Shown: one piece after another, positions 1 through 9,883 of the stretch | Numbering within the stretch: position 1 is the stretch's first letter | Layout: every line of letters starts with the position of its first letter | Assembly (NCBI RefSeq): GCF_022811705.1 | Contig: NZ_CP094528.1 | Span: 372,001 to 436,000, forward strand | Origin: Agromyces larvae | Lineage (GTDB): Bacteria; Actinomycetota; Actinomycetes; Actinomycetales; Microbacteriaceae | DNA: 64,000 nucleotides | Reading direction: 5' to 3' | Program-made: the position numbers and the translations under genes | Notes under the pieces: model-generated | Database searches by the model: none | Told to the model about the DNA's origin: nothing | The model's input: the letters and a program-made list of their open reading frames with translations, nothing else

Positions 1-155
1 GTGCTCGCGATCGTCAGATCGAAGTCGTCGAGCCGCGAGTGGAGCAGCGGCAGATGCGGCCCGGTCACGGGGGATCGCAAGCCGCGACCGTGTCGGTCGC
101 GGGCGAGCCGCCGCGGCGACCTCGGAGTACGGGCGACACGGCGAGGGCGGGGCAT
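1..155 (-). CDS. Zincin-like metallopeptidase family protein, N-terminal part only
   Basis: The minus-strand frame opens with MPRPRRVART and contains RDRHGRGLRSPVTGPHLP followed by a DDFDLTI segment. This N-terminus is typical of the actinobacterial metallopeptidase family (PF06262, counterpart of Rv3259). Only about 51 residues lie in the window and the HExxH catalytic site lies beyond the left edge. I chose the ATG at 155 rather than 164 because a TACGAT box (163-168) puts the transcript start within a base of 155. It is divergent from the DUF3499 gene, the same arrangement as Rv3258c/Rv3259. Confidence 0.75.
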   Translation of the reverse strand, partial: MPRPRRVARTPRSPRRLARDRHGRGLRSPVTGPHLPLLHSRLDDFDLTIAS

Positions 156-162
156 GGCCTCC

Positions 163-168
163 ATCGTA
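163..168 (-). promoter_or_regulatory. -10 box TACGAT of the metallopeptidase gene
   Basis: The hexamer ends 7 nt before the ATG at 155, so the transcript should be leaderless. It sits back to back with the DUF3499 promoter at 186-191. Confidence 0.5.
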
Positions 169-185
169 GTGCGGCGCCGGATCGC

Positions 186-191
186 TAGTCT
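186..191 (+). promoter_or_regulatory. -10 box TAGTCT of the DUF3499 gene
   Basis: Predicted start is near 198, 3 nt before the ATG at 201. No Shine-Dalgarno sequence is visible, which fits near-leaderless translation. Confidence 0.5.
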
Positions 192-200
192 GGTCGGGCC

Positions 201-419
201 ATGAGACCGTGTTCGCGCTCCGCATGCACCGCCGAGGCGGTGGCGACGCTCACCTACGACTACGCCGATTCGATGGTGGTGCTCGGGCCGCTCGCGTTCC
301 GCGCCGAGCCGCACGCGTACGACCTGTGCGCGCGGCATGCCGAGCGCACCTCGGTGCCGCGGGGCTGGCAGGTGGTGCGTCACGCCCCGATCGGGGGAGC
401 CCCCGCGAGTCCGCGCTGA
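201..419 (+). CDS. DUF3499 family protein
   Basis: This 72-residue protein begins MRPCSRSACTAEAVATLTYD and matches the DUF3499 family found in Actinobacteria next to manB and the metallopeptidase (Rv3258c in M. tuberculosis). Cys4, Cys9, Cys43 and His46 (LCARH) look like a zinc-ribbon-type metal site; that is an inference from spacing. No transmembrane segment is present. It is shorter than many family members, which carry longer C-terminal tails. It lies 27 bp upstream of manB but manB has its own -10 box. The function of the family is unknown. Confidence 0.85.
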   Translation: MRPCSRSACTAEAVATLTYDYADSMVVLGPLAFRAEPHAYDLCARHAERTSVPRGWQVVRHAPIGGAPASPR

Positions 420-432
420 GACGCGCATCGGG

Positions 433-438
433 TAGGTT
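433..438 (+). promoter_or_regulatory. -10 box TAGGTT of manB
   Basis: Predicted start is near 445, 2 nt before the GTG at 447. This placement decides the start: a TTG in the same frame at 438 lies inside the box itself. Confidence 0.5.
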
Positions 439-446
439 TGCTCACC

Positions 447-1880
447 GTGACCGACTCTGCAGTTCCCGGCGCCCGCGGGGCGCTCGACGCCATCGTGAAG
501 GCCTACGACGTGCGCGGCATCGTGGGCGACGGACTCGACGAGACCGTCGTCGAGGCGCTGGCCGCCGCCTTCGTCGACGAGGTGGGCGCGGCCGGCGGCC
601 GAGTCGTCGTCGGCCACGACATGCGCGACTCGTCGCCGGGGTTCGCCGCGGCGTTCGCGCGCGGCGCCGTGGCGCGCGGGGCGGATGTGCTCGCGATCGG
701 TCTGTGCTCGACCGACGAGAGCTACTTCGCGTCGGGGCGCTACGACGCGCCGGCCGCGATGTTCACCGCGAGCCACAACCCCGCCGCCTACAACGGCATC
801 AAGTTCTCGCGCGCCGGTGCGCAGGGCATCTCGCTCGACACGGGGCTCGCGGCGATCCGCGACCGGGCGGGCGACTTCCTCGAGCGAGGCATCCCGTCGG
901 TCTCCGAGCCCGGCAGCGTGACCGACCTCGACGTGCTCGCCGACTACGCCGCCTATCTGCGCTCGCTCGTCGACCTGTCGGGCATCCGACCGCTGAAGAT
1001 CGTCGTCGACGCCGGCAACGGCATGGGCGGGCTGACCGTGCCCGCCGTCCTCGGCGAGGCCGCGGGCCTGCCCGTGCTGCCGCTTCAGATCGTCCCGCTC
1101 TACTTCGAACTCGACGGCACCTTCCCGAACCACGAGGCGAACCCGCTCGAACCGGCCAACCTGGTCGACCTGCAGCGCGCGGTCGTCGCGCACGGCGCCG
1201 ACCTCGGCCTCGCGTTCGACGGCGACGCCGACCGGTGCTTCGTCGTCGACGAGCGCGGCGAGGCGGTCACCCCGTCGGCGGTCGCCGCGATCGTCGCGCT
1301 GCGCGAGATCGCGCGGGTGCGCGCGGCGGGCGAAGCGGATGTCTCGGTCATCCACAACCTCATCACCTCGCGCATCGTGCCCGAGACGATCGAGCAGGCC
1401 GGTGCGACGCCGGTGCGCACGCGGGTCGGCCACTCGCTCATCAAAGACCGGATGGCCCAGACCGGCGCCGTCTTCGGCGGCGAGCACTCGGCGCACTACT
1501 ACTTCCGCGACTTCTGGGGCGCCGACAACGGCATGCTCGCCGCGATGCACCTGCTCGCCGAGTTCGGGTCGCAGGATGCCCCGCTGTCGCAGCTCGCGCA
1601 GCGGTTCACGCCGTACGCGCTGTCGGGTGAGATCAACTCGACCGTCGCCGACATCCCCGCCGCGTACACGCGCATCGTCGAGGCGTTCACCGGGCGTGCC
1701 GAGTTCGACGAGCTCGACGGGCTCACGGTCACCGGGGTCACCGCCGAGACCGAGCCGTTCTGGTGGGCGAACATCCGCCCGTCGAACACCGAGCCGCTGC
1801 TGCGGCTGAACGTCGAGGCATCCGACCCCGCGACCATGGCGCGGTATCGCGACGAGTTCCTCGCCCTCATCCGCGCCTGA
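447..1880 (+). CDS. manB: Phosphomannomutase/phosphoglucomutase
   Basis: This 477-residue enzyme of the alpha-D-phosphohexomutase family interconverts hexose 6-phosphates and 1-phosphates, supplying mannose 1-phosphate for GDP-mannose and cell-envelope glycans. All four signature loops are visible: the phosphoserine loop TASHNP with Ser at about residue 109, the metal-binding DGDADR at about 258-263, the sugar-specificity loop GGEHS, and the C-terminal phosphate-binding RPSNTEP near 444. The N-terminal [10 protein letters not shown] is also typical. The GTG at 447 is preferred over the TTG at 438 because of the -10 box. In many relatives manB lies near mannose-1-phosphate guanylyltransferase genes, but none is in this window. 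Confidence 0.93.
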   Translation: MTDSAVPGARGALDAIVKAYDVRGIVGDGLDETVVEALAAAFVDEVGAAGGRVVVGHDMRDSSPGFAAAFARGAVARGADVLAIGLCSTDESYFASGRYDAPAAMFTASHNPAAYNGIKFSRAGAQGISLDTGLAAIRDRAGDFLERGIPSVSEPGSVTDLDVLADYAAYLRSLVDLSGIRPLKIVVDAGNGMGGLTVPAVLGEAAGLPVLPLQIVPLYFELDGTFPNHEANPLEPANLVDLQRAVVAHGADLGLAFDGDADRCFVVDERGEAVTPSAVAAIVALREIARVRAAGEADVSVIHNLITSRIVPETIEQAGATPVRTRVGHSLIKDRMAQTGAVFGGEHSAHYYFRDFWGADNGMLAAMHLLAEFGSQDAPLSQLAQRFTPYALSGEINSTVADIPAAYTRIVEAFTGRAEFDELDGLTVTGVTAETEPFWWANIRPSNTEPLLRLNVEASDPATMARYRDEFLALIRA

Positions 1881-1949
1881 CGCCGCTGCCGCCCGCCACC
1901 GCCCGACCCGCCCGCACCTGCTCAGCAGAGCATCGGGGGTCGGGCCTGC

Positions 1950-1955
1950 CAGAAT
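1950..1955 (+). promoter_or_regulatory. -10 box CAGAAT of ahcY
   Basis: Predicted start at 1962, one base before the ATG at 1963. It supports ATG 1963 over the in-frame ATG at 1954, which overlaps the box. Confidence 0.5.
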
Positions 1956-1962
1956 GGACGGC

Positions 1963-3438
<1,476 letters not shown>

Positions 3439-3543
3439 TCGCGGGCGCGGCGCGTCCGTAGAAGACCCGCAGTTCGACGGCTCGTCGGACGACGCCGCTT
3501 GCGAGCGCGCTCGTCGGTGAAACGGATGCCTCGCGGCCGGCGT

Positions 3544-4386
3544 TCAACGCTCGGGGAACCCGTTCGGCCGCGCGGTGAGCACCGGGGCGAGGTCGGCCAT
3601 GCGCCGGTCCTCGAGCGAGAGCGCCGTGAGGTCGCGCTCGCGGCGGAGCGCGGCGATCGCGGCGATGAACAGCTCGGCCGGCGCGTCGGGGACCGACGAG
3701 ACGAACGGCGCGGCCTCGGCGGCGAGGCTCGCGGCGATCGCGGCCCGGCGCGGCGGCTCGAGATGCGGGGCGTTGCGGAAGAAGGCGGCGATGCGCCGCT
3801 CGAGCGGATCGGGCAGCCGGCCCACATCGGCCGTGACCGCCCACCCGGCGAGCTGGGTCGGCACCCCGAACGACTGCGGCTCGAACCGGGGCACGCGCTC
3901 GACCTGGGCGTGCGTGCCCGCGAGCAGGTCGCCCAGCCGCTTCGACGACGGATTCAGGAACCCGACGACCACGGCGAGCCCGCCGAGGGTGAGGTAGATC
4001 TCGAGCACACCGGTGAGCGCCCGGATGAACGCGTGCCGGAACCCGATCGCCCCGCCGTCGTCGCGCACGACCCGCAGACCCATCACGAGCTTGCCGAGCG
4101 AGCGGCCGCGCGACGCGGTCTCGACCGCCGTCGGCACGACCACGAGGCAGACGACGAGCCCGGTGACCGCCACCGCCCGAACGGCCGCCTCGTCGAGCGA
4201 GAACGAGGACGCCAGCCACAGCACGCCGCCGATCACGACGAGGGTCGCGAACACGTCGATCGCGGTGCCGCCGCCGCGCATCACGGCGCTGGCCGGGCGG
4301 ACATCGAGCGCGACGGCCTCGCCGGTGAGGAGCCCGTCGTCGACGAGCCGGGACACGGAGCGGTCGGCGGGGGCGGCCTGCGACAT
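3544..4386 (-). CDS. RDD family membrane protein
   Basis: This 280-residue protein has an RDD domain with about three hydrophobic segments (roughly residues 40-62, 72-95 and 125-148). The family arginine-aspartate pattern appears as AIDVFATL in the first segment, and SLGKLVMGLRVVRDDGG is a conserved RDD loop. The C-terminal third is soluble and Ala/Arg-rich. RDD proteins are poorly understood; some act in sodium/proton exchange and many accompany SpoIIM-like proteins. It is divergent from the SpoIIM gene, separated by 19 bp, so the two share a promoter region. The 105 bp between its stop and ahcY show no clear terminator. Confidence 0.85.
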   Translation of the reverse strand: MSQAAPADRSVSRLVDDGLLTGEAVALDVRPASAVMRGGGTAIDVFATLVVIGGVLWLASSFSLDEAAVRAVAVTGLVVCLVVVPTAVETASRGRSLGKLVMGLRVVRDDGGAIGFRHAFIRALTGVLEIYLTLGGLAVVVGFLNPSSKRLGDLLAGTHAQVERVPRFEPQSFGVPTQLAGWAVTADVGRLPDPLERRIAAFFRNAPHLEPPRRAAIAASLAAEAAPFVSSVPDAPAELFIAAIAALRRERDLTALSLEDRRMADLAPVLTARPNGFPER

Positions 4387-4389
4387 GGC

Positions 4390-4395
4390 TAGTAT
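4390..4395 (+). promoter_or_regulatory. -10 box TAGTAT between divergent RDD and SpoIIM genes
   Basis: Predicted plus-strand start near 4402 with the ATG at 4406. The box is only 3 bp from the RDD start codon on the other strand, so transcription of the two genes cannot be independent. Confidence 0.45.
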
Positions 4396-4405
4396 TCAAT
4401 CAGAC

Positions 4406-5401
4406 ATGGACCTCGACGCCCTCGCCGCCGCGCGCCACGACGACTGGCAGCGGCTCGACGCGCTCTCCCGCGGCCGGTTCCTCGGCGGCGCCGAAGCCGA
4501 TGAGCTCATCGAGCGGTATCAGTCCGGGGCATCCGATCTGTCGCTGATCCGCACCACCGCCGGGTCGACCGCGCTGGGCGACCGGCTGTCGATCCGTCTG
4601 GCGCGCGCGCGACTGCGGTTCACCGGTGCGCCCGAGAACCCGTTGCGCCGATTCATCCGGTTCTGGCTGGTGAGCCTGCCCGCCGCGCTCTACCGGCTGC
4701 GCTGGCTCACCCTCGCGGTCGCGCTGGTGACGTTCGCGGTCGCCGCGCTGTTCGCCTGGTGGGCGGCCGGAGACCCGCGCGTGCTCGCCACGCTCGGCAG
4801 CGACGACGAGCTGGCGCAGCTGGCCGACGAGGGCTTCGTCGCGTACTACTCCGAGCACCCGGCGGCCTCGTTCGCCGGCGCGGTGTGGACGAACAACGCC
4901 TGGATCGCGGCGCAGTGCGTGGCGTTCGGGGTGCTCGGCGTCTGGGTGCCGGTCGTCGTGCTGCAGAACGCGATGAACCTCGGGCTGAACGCCGCCGTCA
5001 TGGCCGCCTACGGCGAGCTCGACACGTTCTTCCTCTACATCACCCCGCACGGCCTGCTCGAGCTCACCTGCGTGTTCGTCGCCGCGGCGGCCGGGCTGCG
5101 CATCTTCTGGGCGTGGGTGGCCCCGGGCGCGCGCACGCGCGGAGCAGCGCTCGCCGAGGACGCGCGGTCGCTGTTCACGGTCGCGATCGGGCTCGTGTTC
5201 TTCCTCTTCGTCTCGGGGATCATCGAGGTGTTCGTCACGCCCGCGCCCTGGCCGTGGCCGGTGAAGATCGGCATCGGGGTGCTCGCGTTCGGCGGGTTGC
5301 TGTTCGCGATGCTCGGGCTCGGCCGTCGTGCGGCACGCGCCGGCGAGACGGGCGACCTCGTCGAGTTCGAAGCCGGGTCGCGTCGCCTCGTCGCGGGCTG
5401 A
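4406..5401 (+). CDS. Stage II sporulation protein M (SpoIIM)-like membrane protein
   Basis: This 331-residue protein has a soluble N-terminal helical region (about 1-90) followed by five or six membrane segments. The SpoIIM-family motif HGxxE is present as TPHGLLELT, and LQNAMNLGLNAAVMAAYGEL is also family-typical. This organism group does not sporulate; SpoIIM homologues here usually sit with RDD, DUF58 and MoxR genes and are thought to act in envelope biogenesis. The N-terminus was set at ATG 4406 because of the -10 box 4390-4395. It converges on the DUF58 gene across a tandem repeat. Confidence 0.85.
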   Translation: MDLDALAAARHDDWQRLDALSRGRFLGGAEADELIERYQSGASDLSLIRTTAGSTALGDRLSIRLARARLRFTGAPENPLRRFIRFWLVSLPAALYRLRWLTLAVALVTFAVAALFAWWAAGDPRVLATLGSDDELAQLADEGFVAYYSEHPAASFAGAVWTNNAWIAAQCVAFGVLGVWVPVVVLQNAMNLGLNAAVMAAYGELDTFFLYITPHGLLELTCVFVAAAAGLRIFWAWVAPGARTRGAALAEDARSLFTVAIGLVFFLFVSGIIEVFVTPAPWPWPVKIGIGVLAFGGLLFAMLGLGRRAARAGETGDLVEFEAGSRRLVAG

Positions 5402-5428
5402 GCCGACCGGGCCGACGGCCTGCCGCGG

Positions 5429-5500
5429 CACGGCGTCGCCCGGCGGGACGGCGTCGCCTGGCGGCACGGCGTCGCCCGGCGGCACGGCGTCGCCCGGCGG
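5429..5500. repeat. Four tandem 18-bp units between convergent SpoIIM and DUF58 genes
   Basis: The unit is CACGGCGTCGCCCGGCGG. Units 1, 3 and 4 are identical; unit 2 differs at two bases (first base and the C to T in CGCCTGG). The array fills most of the 100 bp between the two stop codons and ends one base before the DUF58 stop codon. It can form alternative GC-rich hairpins and may act as a bidirectional transcription block; that role is an inference. Confidence 0.9.
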
Positions 5501-5501
5501 G

Positions 5502-6893
5502 TCAGAGCCGCCCGGCCGCCTTCAGCTCCAGATAGCGGTCGGCCAGGGCGGGCGGCAGCTCGAGCGGCGGGGCGGTGACCGTCTCCGCGCCGAGGCGGCG
5601 GATGGCCGCTCCGACCCGCGCGCCGTCGAGCAGCGAGCGCTCGGCGGCCGCGGCCCGGTAGACCTCGTCGAGATCGTCGATGCGGCGGGCCGCGAGCACC
5701 TCGTCGGGATCGGCGACGGATGCCACGACGACCGTGTGCCGCGAGGTGAGCTGCGGCAACATCGCGAGCAGGCCCCGGGCGTTCGCGGGGGAGTCGGCGC
5801 CGGTGAGGATCACCACGAGCGCGCGGCGACTGGTGAGCCGGCGCACCTGCGCGGGAACTCGCGACCAGTCGGCCTCGATGAGCTCGGCGTCGAGGTTCGC
5901 CATCACGTCGACCATGCGGGCCAGCAGCTCGGGTCCGGTCGTGCCGTGCACGCGCCCGCGCACGCGGCGGTCCCACGCGACGAGGTCGACCCGGTCGCCG
6001 GCGTGCGACGCGAGCGCGGCCAGCAGCAGGGATGCCTCGAAGGCGGTGTCGAGGCGGGGTTCGTCGGCGATGCGGGCGGCCGCGGTGCGCGAGGTGTCGA
6101 CGACGATCACGATGCGCCGGTCGCGTTCGGGGCGCCAGGTGCGCACCATGAGCTTCGAGCCGCCGCGCGACTCGGGGTCGCTGCGGCGGGCGGTGGCGCG
6201 CCAGTCGATCGCCCGCACGTCGTCACCGCGCACGTACTCGCGGATCGAGTCGAACTCGGTGCCCTGGCCGCGGATGAGCAGCGGGGTGCGCCCGTCGAGC
6301 TCGCGCAGGCGGGTGAGGCGCGACGGCAGGTGCACGCGCGACCGGAACGGCGGCAGCACCCGCAGCCGCCCGGGGGCCACGAGCGACGTCTGCCGCGCCC
6401 AGAGCCCGAGCGGCCCCCACGAGCGGATCGTGACCCGCTCGGTGCGCCGGTCGCCGCGACGGGTCGGCACCAGCGTCTGCGACATCCGCCGTCGTTCGCC
6501 CGGCGGGATGCGCACCCGCGTGCGATTCGGCCCGACCACCCCGGCCGACGGCTGCCAGCCGTCGCGCACGACCGCGCGGAGCGGTCGCGATCCGAGGTTC
6601 ACGACCACGAGCTCGGAGGTCGCCTGCTCGTCGAGCCGCACCCGTTCTGGCAGGGTGCGCTCGATCGCGACGTGCCGCGGCGACCCGGCCAGCGACAGGT
6701 CGATCGCGCCGATGCCGGCCGCCAGCAGGAGCCAGGCCGAGAGCGCGAGCCAGGCCGCCGCCGCGCCGTCGCCGGGCAGCGCCGACCCGCCCGCCGCGGA
6801 GCCGCTCGGCGCCGACCCGCCCGCCCACCCGGCGAGCACCACGACGACCGCGCCCGCCGCGACGAGCCACACGAACCGACCCGAGACGGCCAT
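5502..6893 (-). CDS. DUF58 domain-containing protein
   Basis: This 463-residue protein has two N-terminal membrane helices (about 8-28 and 48-68) and a cytoplasmic DUF58 domain. The signature VRGDDVRAIDWRATARR is seen near residues 215-235, followed by a von Willebrand factor A-like fold (VIVVDTSRTAA). DUF58 proteins are partners of MoxR AAA+ ATPases in envelope or stress chaperone systems. It is the last gene of the minus-strand operon; the MoxR stop codon directly abuts its ATG. The 3' end meets the 18-bp tandem repeat. Confidence 0.88.
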   Translation of the reverse strand: MAVSGRFVWLVAAGAVVVVLAGWAGGSAPSGSAAGGSALPGDGAAAAWLALSAWLLLAAGIGAIDLSLAGSPRHVAIERTLPERVRLDEQATSELVVVNLGSRPLRAVVRDGWQPSAGVVGPNRTRVRIPPGERRRMSQTLVPTRRGDRRTERVTIRSWGPLGLWARQTSLVAPGRLRVLPPFRSRVHLPSRLTRLRELDGRTPLLIRGQGTEFDSIREYVRGDDVRAIDWRATARRSDPESRGGSKLMVRTWRPERDRRIVIVVDTSRTAAARIADEPRLDTAFEASLLLAALASHAGDRVDLVAWDRRVRGRVHGTTGPELLARMVDVMANLDAELIEADWSRVPAQVRRLTSRRALVVILTGADSPANARGLLAMLPQLTSRHTVVVASVADPDEVLAARRIDDLDEVYRAAAAERSLLDGARVGAAIRRLGAETVTAPPLELPPALADRYLELKAAGRL

Positions 6894-7865
6894 TTAGAGC
6901 GGCACCTGCACCTGCTGCACGATGCCGCGCAGCACCTGGTCGACCGCGACCCCCTCGAGCTCGGCTTCGGGGCGCAGCTGCACCCGGTGCCGCCACACCG
7001 GCAGCAGCATCGCCTGCACGTGGTCGGGTGTGAGCGAGTCGTATCCGGTCAGCCAGGCCCAGGCCTTGGCGGCGGCGAGCAGCCCGGTCGCCGCGCGCGG
7101 GCTGACCCCGAGCCGCATCGACGGGCTGCGGCGGGTCGCGCGCGCGAGGTCGACGACGTACGCGAGCACGTCGTCGGAGACGCCGACCCGGGCGGCGGCG
7201 GCGCGCGCGGCCGCCAGCTCGGCCGCATCGAGCACGGCTTCGACGCCGGCGGCGGCGAGGTCGTGCGGATCGAACCCGTCGGCGTGCCGACGCAGCATCG
7301 CCCACTCCGCGTCGCGCTCGGGCACGTCGAGCACCAGCTTCATGAGGAACCGGTCGAGCTGCGCCTCGGGCAGCGCGTAGGTGCCCTCGTACTCGATCGG
7401 GTTCTGCGTCGCGGCGACCAGGAACGGGTCGGGCAGCGGCCGGGTGACGCCGTCGGCCGACACCTGGCGCTCCTCCATCGCCTCCAGCAGCGCCGACTGC
7501 GTCTTCGGCGGCGTGCGGTTGATCTCGTCGGCGAGCAGGATGTTCGTGAACACCGGCCCCTCGCGGAAGGTGAAGTCGCCCGTGCGCGGGTCGTACGCGA
7601 GCGAGCCCGTCACGTCGCCCGGCATCAGGTCGGGGGTGAACTGCAGGCGACGGGTCTCGAGGTGCAGCGTGCGGCTCAGGGTGCGCACGAGCAGCGTCTT
7701 CGCGACGCCGGGGACCCCCTCGAGCAGCACGTGGCCGTTCGCGAGCAGCGCGATGATGAGGCCGGTCACCGCGCCGTCCTGGCCGACGACGGCCTTGCCG
7801 ACTTCGGCTCGCACACGGTTCAGCGCGGCGCGCAGATCGGCGTCGGCGGGGTTCGGGTCGGTCAT
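6894..7865 (-). CDS. MoxR-family AAA+ ATPase
   Basis: This 323-residue ATPase has Walker A GVPGVAKT (residues 50-57), Walker B LLADEINR (about 110-117), a sensor region VAATQNPIEYEGTYALPEAQ and the C-terminal lid typical of MoxR proteins. Members act as chaperone-like remodelers of VWA- or DUF58-containing partners, and here the DUF58 gene follows immediately. Its ATG overlaps the stop of the DUF4350 gene (ATGA), so translation is probably coupled. Domain order and length are normal for the family. Confidence 0.92.
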   Translation of the reverse strand: MTDPNPADADLRAALNRVRAEVGKAVVGQDGAVTGLIIALLANGHVLLEGVPGVAKTLLVRTLSRTLHLETRRLQFTPDLMPGDVTGSLAYDPRTGDFTFREGPVFTNILLADEINRTPPKTQSALLEAMEERQVSADGVTRPLPDPFLVAATQNPIEYEGTYALPEAQLDRFLMKLVLDVPERDAEWAMLRRHADGFDPHDLAAAGVEAVLDAAELAAARAAAARVGVSDDVLAYVVDLARATRRSPSMRLGVSPRAATGLLAAAKAWAWLTGYDSLTPDHVQAMLLPVWRHRVQLRPEAELEGVAVDQVLRGIVQQVQVPL

Positions 7866-9190
7866 GGTCGCCTTCCTCGGGGGTCGGTGGTGGGGTCGGA
7901 TGCCGCGGGGTCGCGGGTGGTCGCGGGGCCGGATGCTGCGGGGCGGGATGCTGCGGGGCCGGATGCTGCGGGGCCGAGCGCGTCGCGCACCTGCTGCTCG
8001 AGCGCGGCGAGGCGATCGGCCAGGTCGACGAGCTCTCGGTCGCCGGCCGGGACGGCCGCCACGAGCACCGATTCGACGTCGATCGGCGCCCGCCCGGTCG
8101 CCGCGGCGGTCGCGGTGATCACCTCGGACAGCGGCGCCGATCGCGGCAGGCGCAGCAGTGCGGTGAGCCGGCCCACCGATCCGATGCGCAACTGGTCGAG
8201 CGCGTGCAGGCGACCGGTCCCTCGGGCGTACAGGCGTGCGCGCCCCTCGGCGGTCTCGCCGGCGGGCACCTCGACCGGCAGATCCTCGATCACGAGCGGA
8301 CCGAACCGGCGACCGCGCCAGATCGCTGCGGCGAGCCCCACGACGAGCAGCAGCACCAGGACGGGGCTGACCCAGCCGGGCGTGAGCTCGCCGGCGGTCG
8401 CCGCGGCCGGCTCGGCGTCGGCGGGCCCGGGCAGGTACCAGACCAGGTGCTCGCGGGAGCCGAGCAGGCCCAGCGCGAGCGCCGCGTTGCCGCGCTCGTC
8501 GATGGTGTCGTTCGCGAACACCGCCGTCGAGGGCACGAGCGACAGCTCGCCGCCCGAGACCGACGGGCCGACGACGAGCGCGAAACCGTGATCGTCGTCG
8601 GGGAAGCAGCCGACCCAGCCCGCATCGGCCGCGGCGTCGTCGACGGTGAGGAGCCGCTGTCCGGCGCCGAGTTCGCCCGCCCGCTCGGCGGCCCGCAGGT
8701 CGCAGTCCGCCTCGTCGAGGTCGCCGACCGCTGTGCCCGCGAGGCGCACCCCGGGCGCCAGCGCCTCGAGCGCGGCGAAGCCCGGGGCGGCGATGACCAG
8801 GCCGTCGGCCGCGCCGGCGAGACGGCGCAGGCTCGCCCGGTCGAGCAACCCGAACTCGTCGTAGAGCAGCACGGTCGCACCGTCGGCCGCGTCGACGGCC
8901 GCGTCGAGACGGTGCGCGACGGTCACCTCGACGCCCTGGCCGCGCAGCACCTGCACGAGCGCCCGGGCGCCCGAGGGCGCGGCGTTGTCGGCACCGAGCG
9001 CCGGGCCGGGGGCGCGCAGGCCGCCCTGCACCACGAGCACGACGATCGCACCGACGACGAGCACGGCGCCGAGCACGATCCAGGTGCGGGCGCGTCGCAG
9101 CGCCGCCCGCACGGTCGGCGTGTCGGCGACGGCGGCGACCGGCTCGGCTGCGCCGTCGGGGCGGGCTTTCGGCGGTGCGGCGAGGCTCAT
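7862..9190 (-). CDS. DUF4350 domain-containing membrane protein
   Basis: This 442-residue protein has one N-terminal membrane helix (about 36-56), an extracellular DUF4350 region (GADNAAPSGARALVQVLRGQ, then VLLYDEFGLLD), and a second helix near 270-292 before a cytoplasmic tail. It is a regular member of the DUF58/MoxR/DUF4129 envelope operon of Actinobacteria. Start and stop overlap both neighbours by 4 bp (ATGA), a strong sign of one operon. The C-terminus is low-complexity, built from a 15-bp DNA repeat giving PAASG/PAASR units (7927-7971), and is probably disordered. Confidence 0.85.
   Translation of the reverse strand: MSLAAPPKARPDGAAEPVAAVADTPTVRAALRRARTWIVLGAVLVVGAIVVLVVQGGLRAPGPALGADNAAPSGARALVQVLRGQGVEVTVAHRLDAAVDAADGATVLLYDEFGLLDRASLRRLAGAADGLVIAAPGFAALEALAPGVRLAGTAVGDLDEADCDLRAAERAGELGAGQRLLTVDDAAADAGWVGCFPDDDHGFALVVGPSVSGGELSLVPSTAVFANDTIDERGNAALALGLLGSREHLVWYLPGPADAEPAAATAGELTPGWVSPVLVLLLVVGLAAAIWRGRRFGPLVIEDLPVEVPAGETAEGRARLYARGTGRLHALDQLRIGSVGRLTALLRLPRSAPLSEVITATAAATGRAPIDVESVLVAAVPAGDRELVDLADRLAALEQQVRDALGPAASGPAASRPAASGPATTRDPAASDPTTDPRGRRP
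7927..7971. repeat. Three 15-bp units inside the DUF4350 coding region
   Basis: The unit is GGCCGGATGCTGCGG, with one C to G change in the middle copy. Being a multiple of three, it adds PAASx pentads to the C-terminal tail without breaking the frame. Confidence 0.85.
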
Positions 9191-9876
9191 CGCACCCCCT
9201 GCGCGATCTCGGCGCCGTGCGGGCCGGCGCCGTGCGGGCTGGCGCCGTGCGGCTCGTCCCGGTGCGGTGCCGCGGACGCGAGTGCCCGCTCGAGGGCGGT
9301 CAACCGCTCGTACGCCTCGCGCCCACCGGGCCGGCCCAGGTAGCGGACGCCGTCGAACTCGTCGGCCGCACCCCCGAGTCCGGCGCGGTAGGCCGGGAAC
9401 CGTCGGCTCGCAGCATCCGCCACGCCGTGCGCGGTGGTGCCCGGATGCACCCGAACCAGGTCGCGATCGACCAGGCCGCGCACCAGCGCGCGGAACCGCT
9501 CTTCGATCGCCGACGGCCAGTCCTGGCGGCCGGCCGCCGCGTCGGCGGCGCGGCGCAGGGTGTCGAGGTCTCTGGTGTCGCCGTCGTCGAAGAGCGGTGC
9601 GGGTGCGGCACGCCGACGGCGCAGGCGCGGAAGCCCGAACACGAGCAGGCCGATCACGACGAGCGCGAGCACCGCGACCACGACGATCGCGACGACCACG
9701 GCGCCGGGCACGCCGATCGAGCCGTCGAACAGCCCGGCCAACCAGTCGCGGATCGCCGCCATCAGGCGGTCGAACCAGGTCGGCTGCGCAGCCTGGTACT
9801 CGGCCTTGGCGAGTTCGTCCTGCAGCCACCGCCGCGCCTCGGGCGCGTCGGGGTCGACGGGGATCTCGAGCTGCAC
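9187..9876 (-). CDS. DUF4129 domain-containing protein
   Basis: I place the start at the GTG at 9876, 7 nt after the stop of the upstream gene, giving 229 residues. A longer open frame runs back into the upstream gene but is Arg-rich shadow sequence. The protein begins with QLEIPVDPDAPEARRWLQDE, has one membrane helix (about 60-82) and a cytoplasmic DUF4129 domain (IEERFRALVRGLVDRDLV, then GTTAHGVADAA). DUF4129 is found in transglutaminase-type envelope proteins and in this MoxR/DUF58 operon. The C-terminus holds PHGA repeats from a 15-bp DNA repeat. Confidence 0.82.
   Translation of the reverse strand: MQLEIPVDPDAPEARRWLQDELAKAEYQAAQPTWFDRLMAAIRDWLAGLFDGSIGVPGAVVVAIVVVAVLALVVIGLLVFGLPRLRRRRAAPAPLFDDGDTRDLDTLRRAADAAAGRQDWPSAIEERFRALVRGLVDRDLVRVHPGTTAHGVADAASRRFPAYRAGLGGAADEFDGVRYLGRPGGREAYERLTALERALASAAPHRDEPHGASPHGAGPHGAEIAQGVR
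9211..9255. repeat. Three 15-bp units in the DUF4129 coding region
   Basis: The units are based on GGCGCCGTGCGGGCC, followed by a fourth degenerate copy to 9270. They encode PHGA-type pentads at the protein C-terminus. Frame is kept. Confidence 0.8.
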
Positions 9877-9883
9877 GAGGCGG

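Noticed and set aside
5328..8591. A 1087-codon open frame antisense to DUF58, MoxR and DUF4350
   Set aside because: Low-complexity shadow opposite three well-recognised genes.
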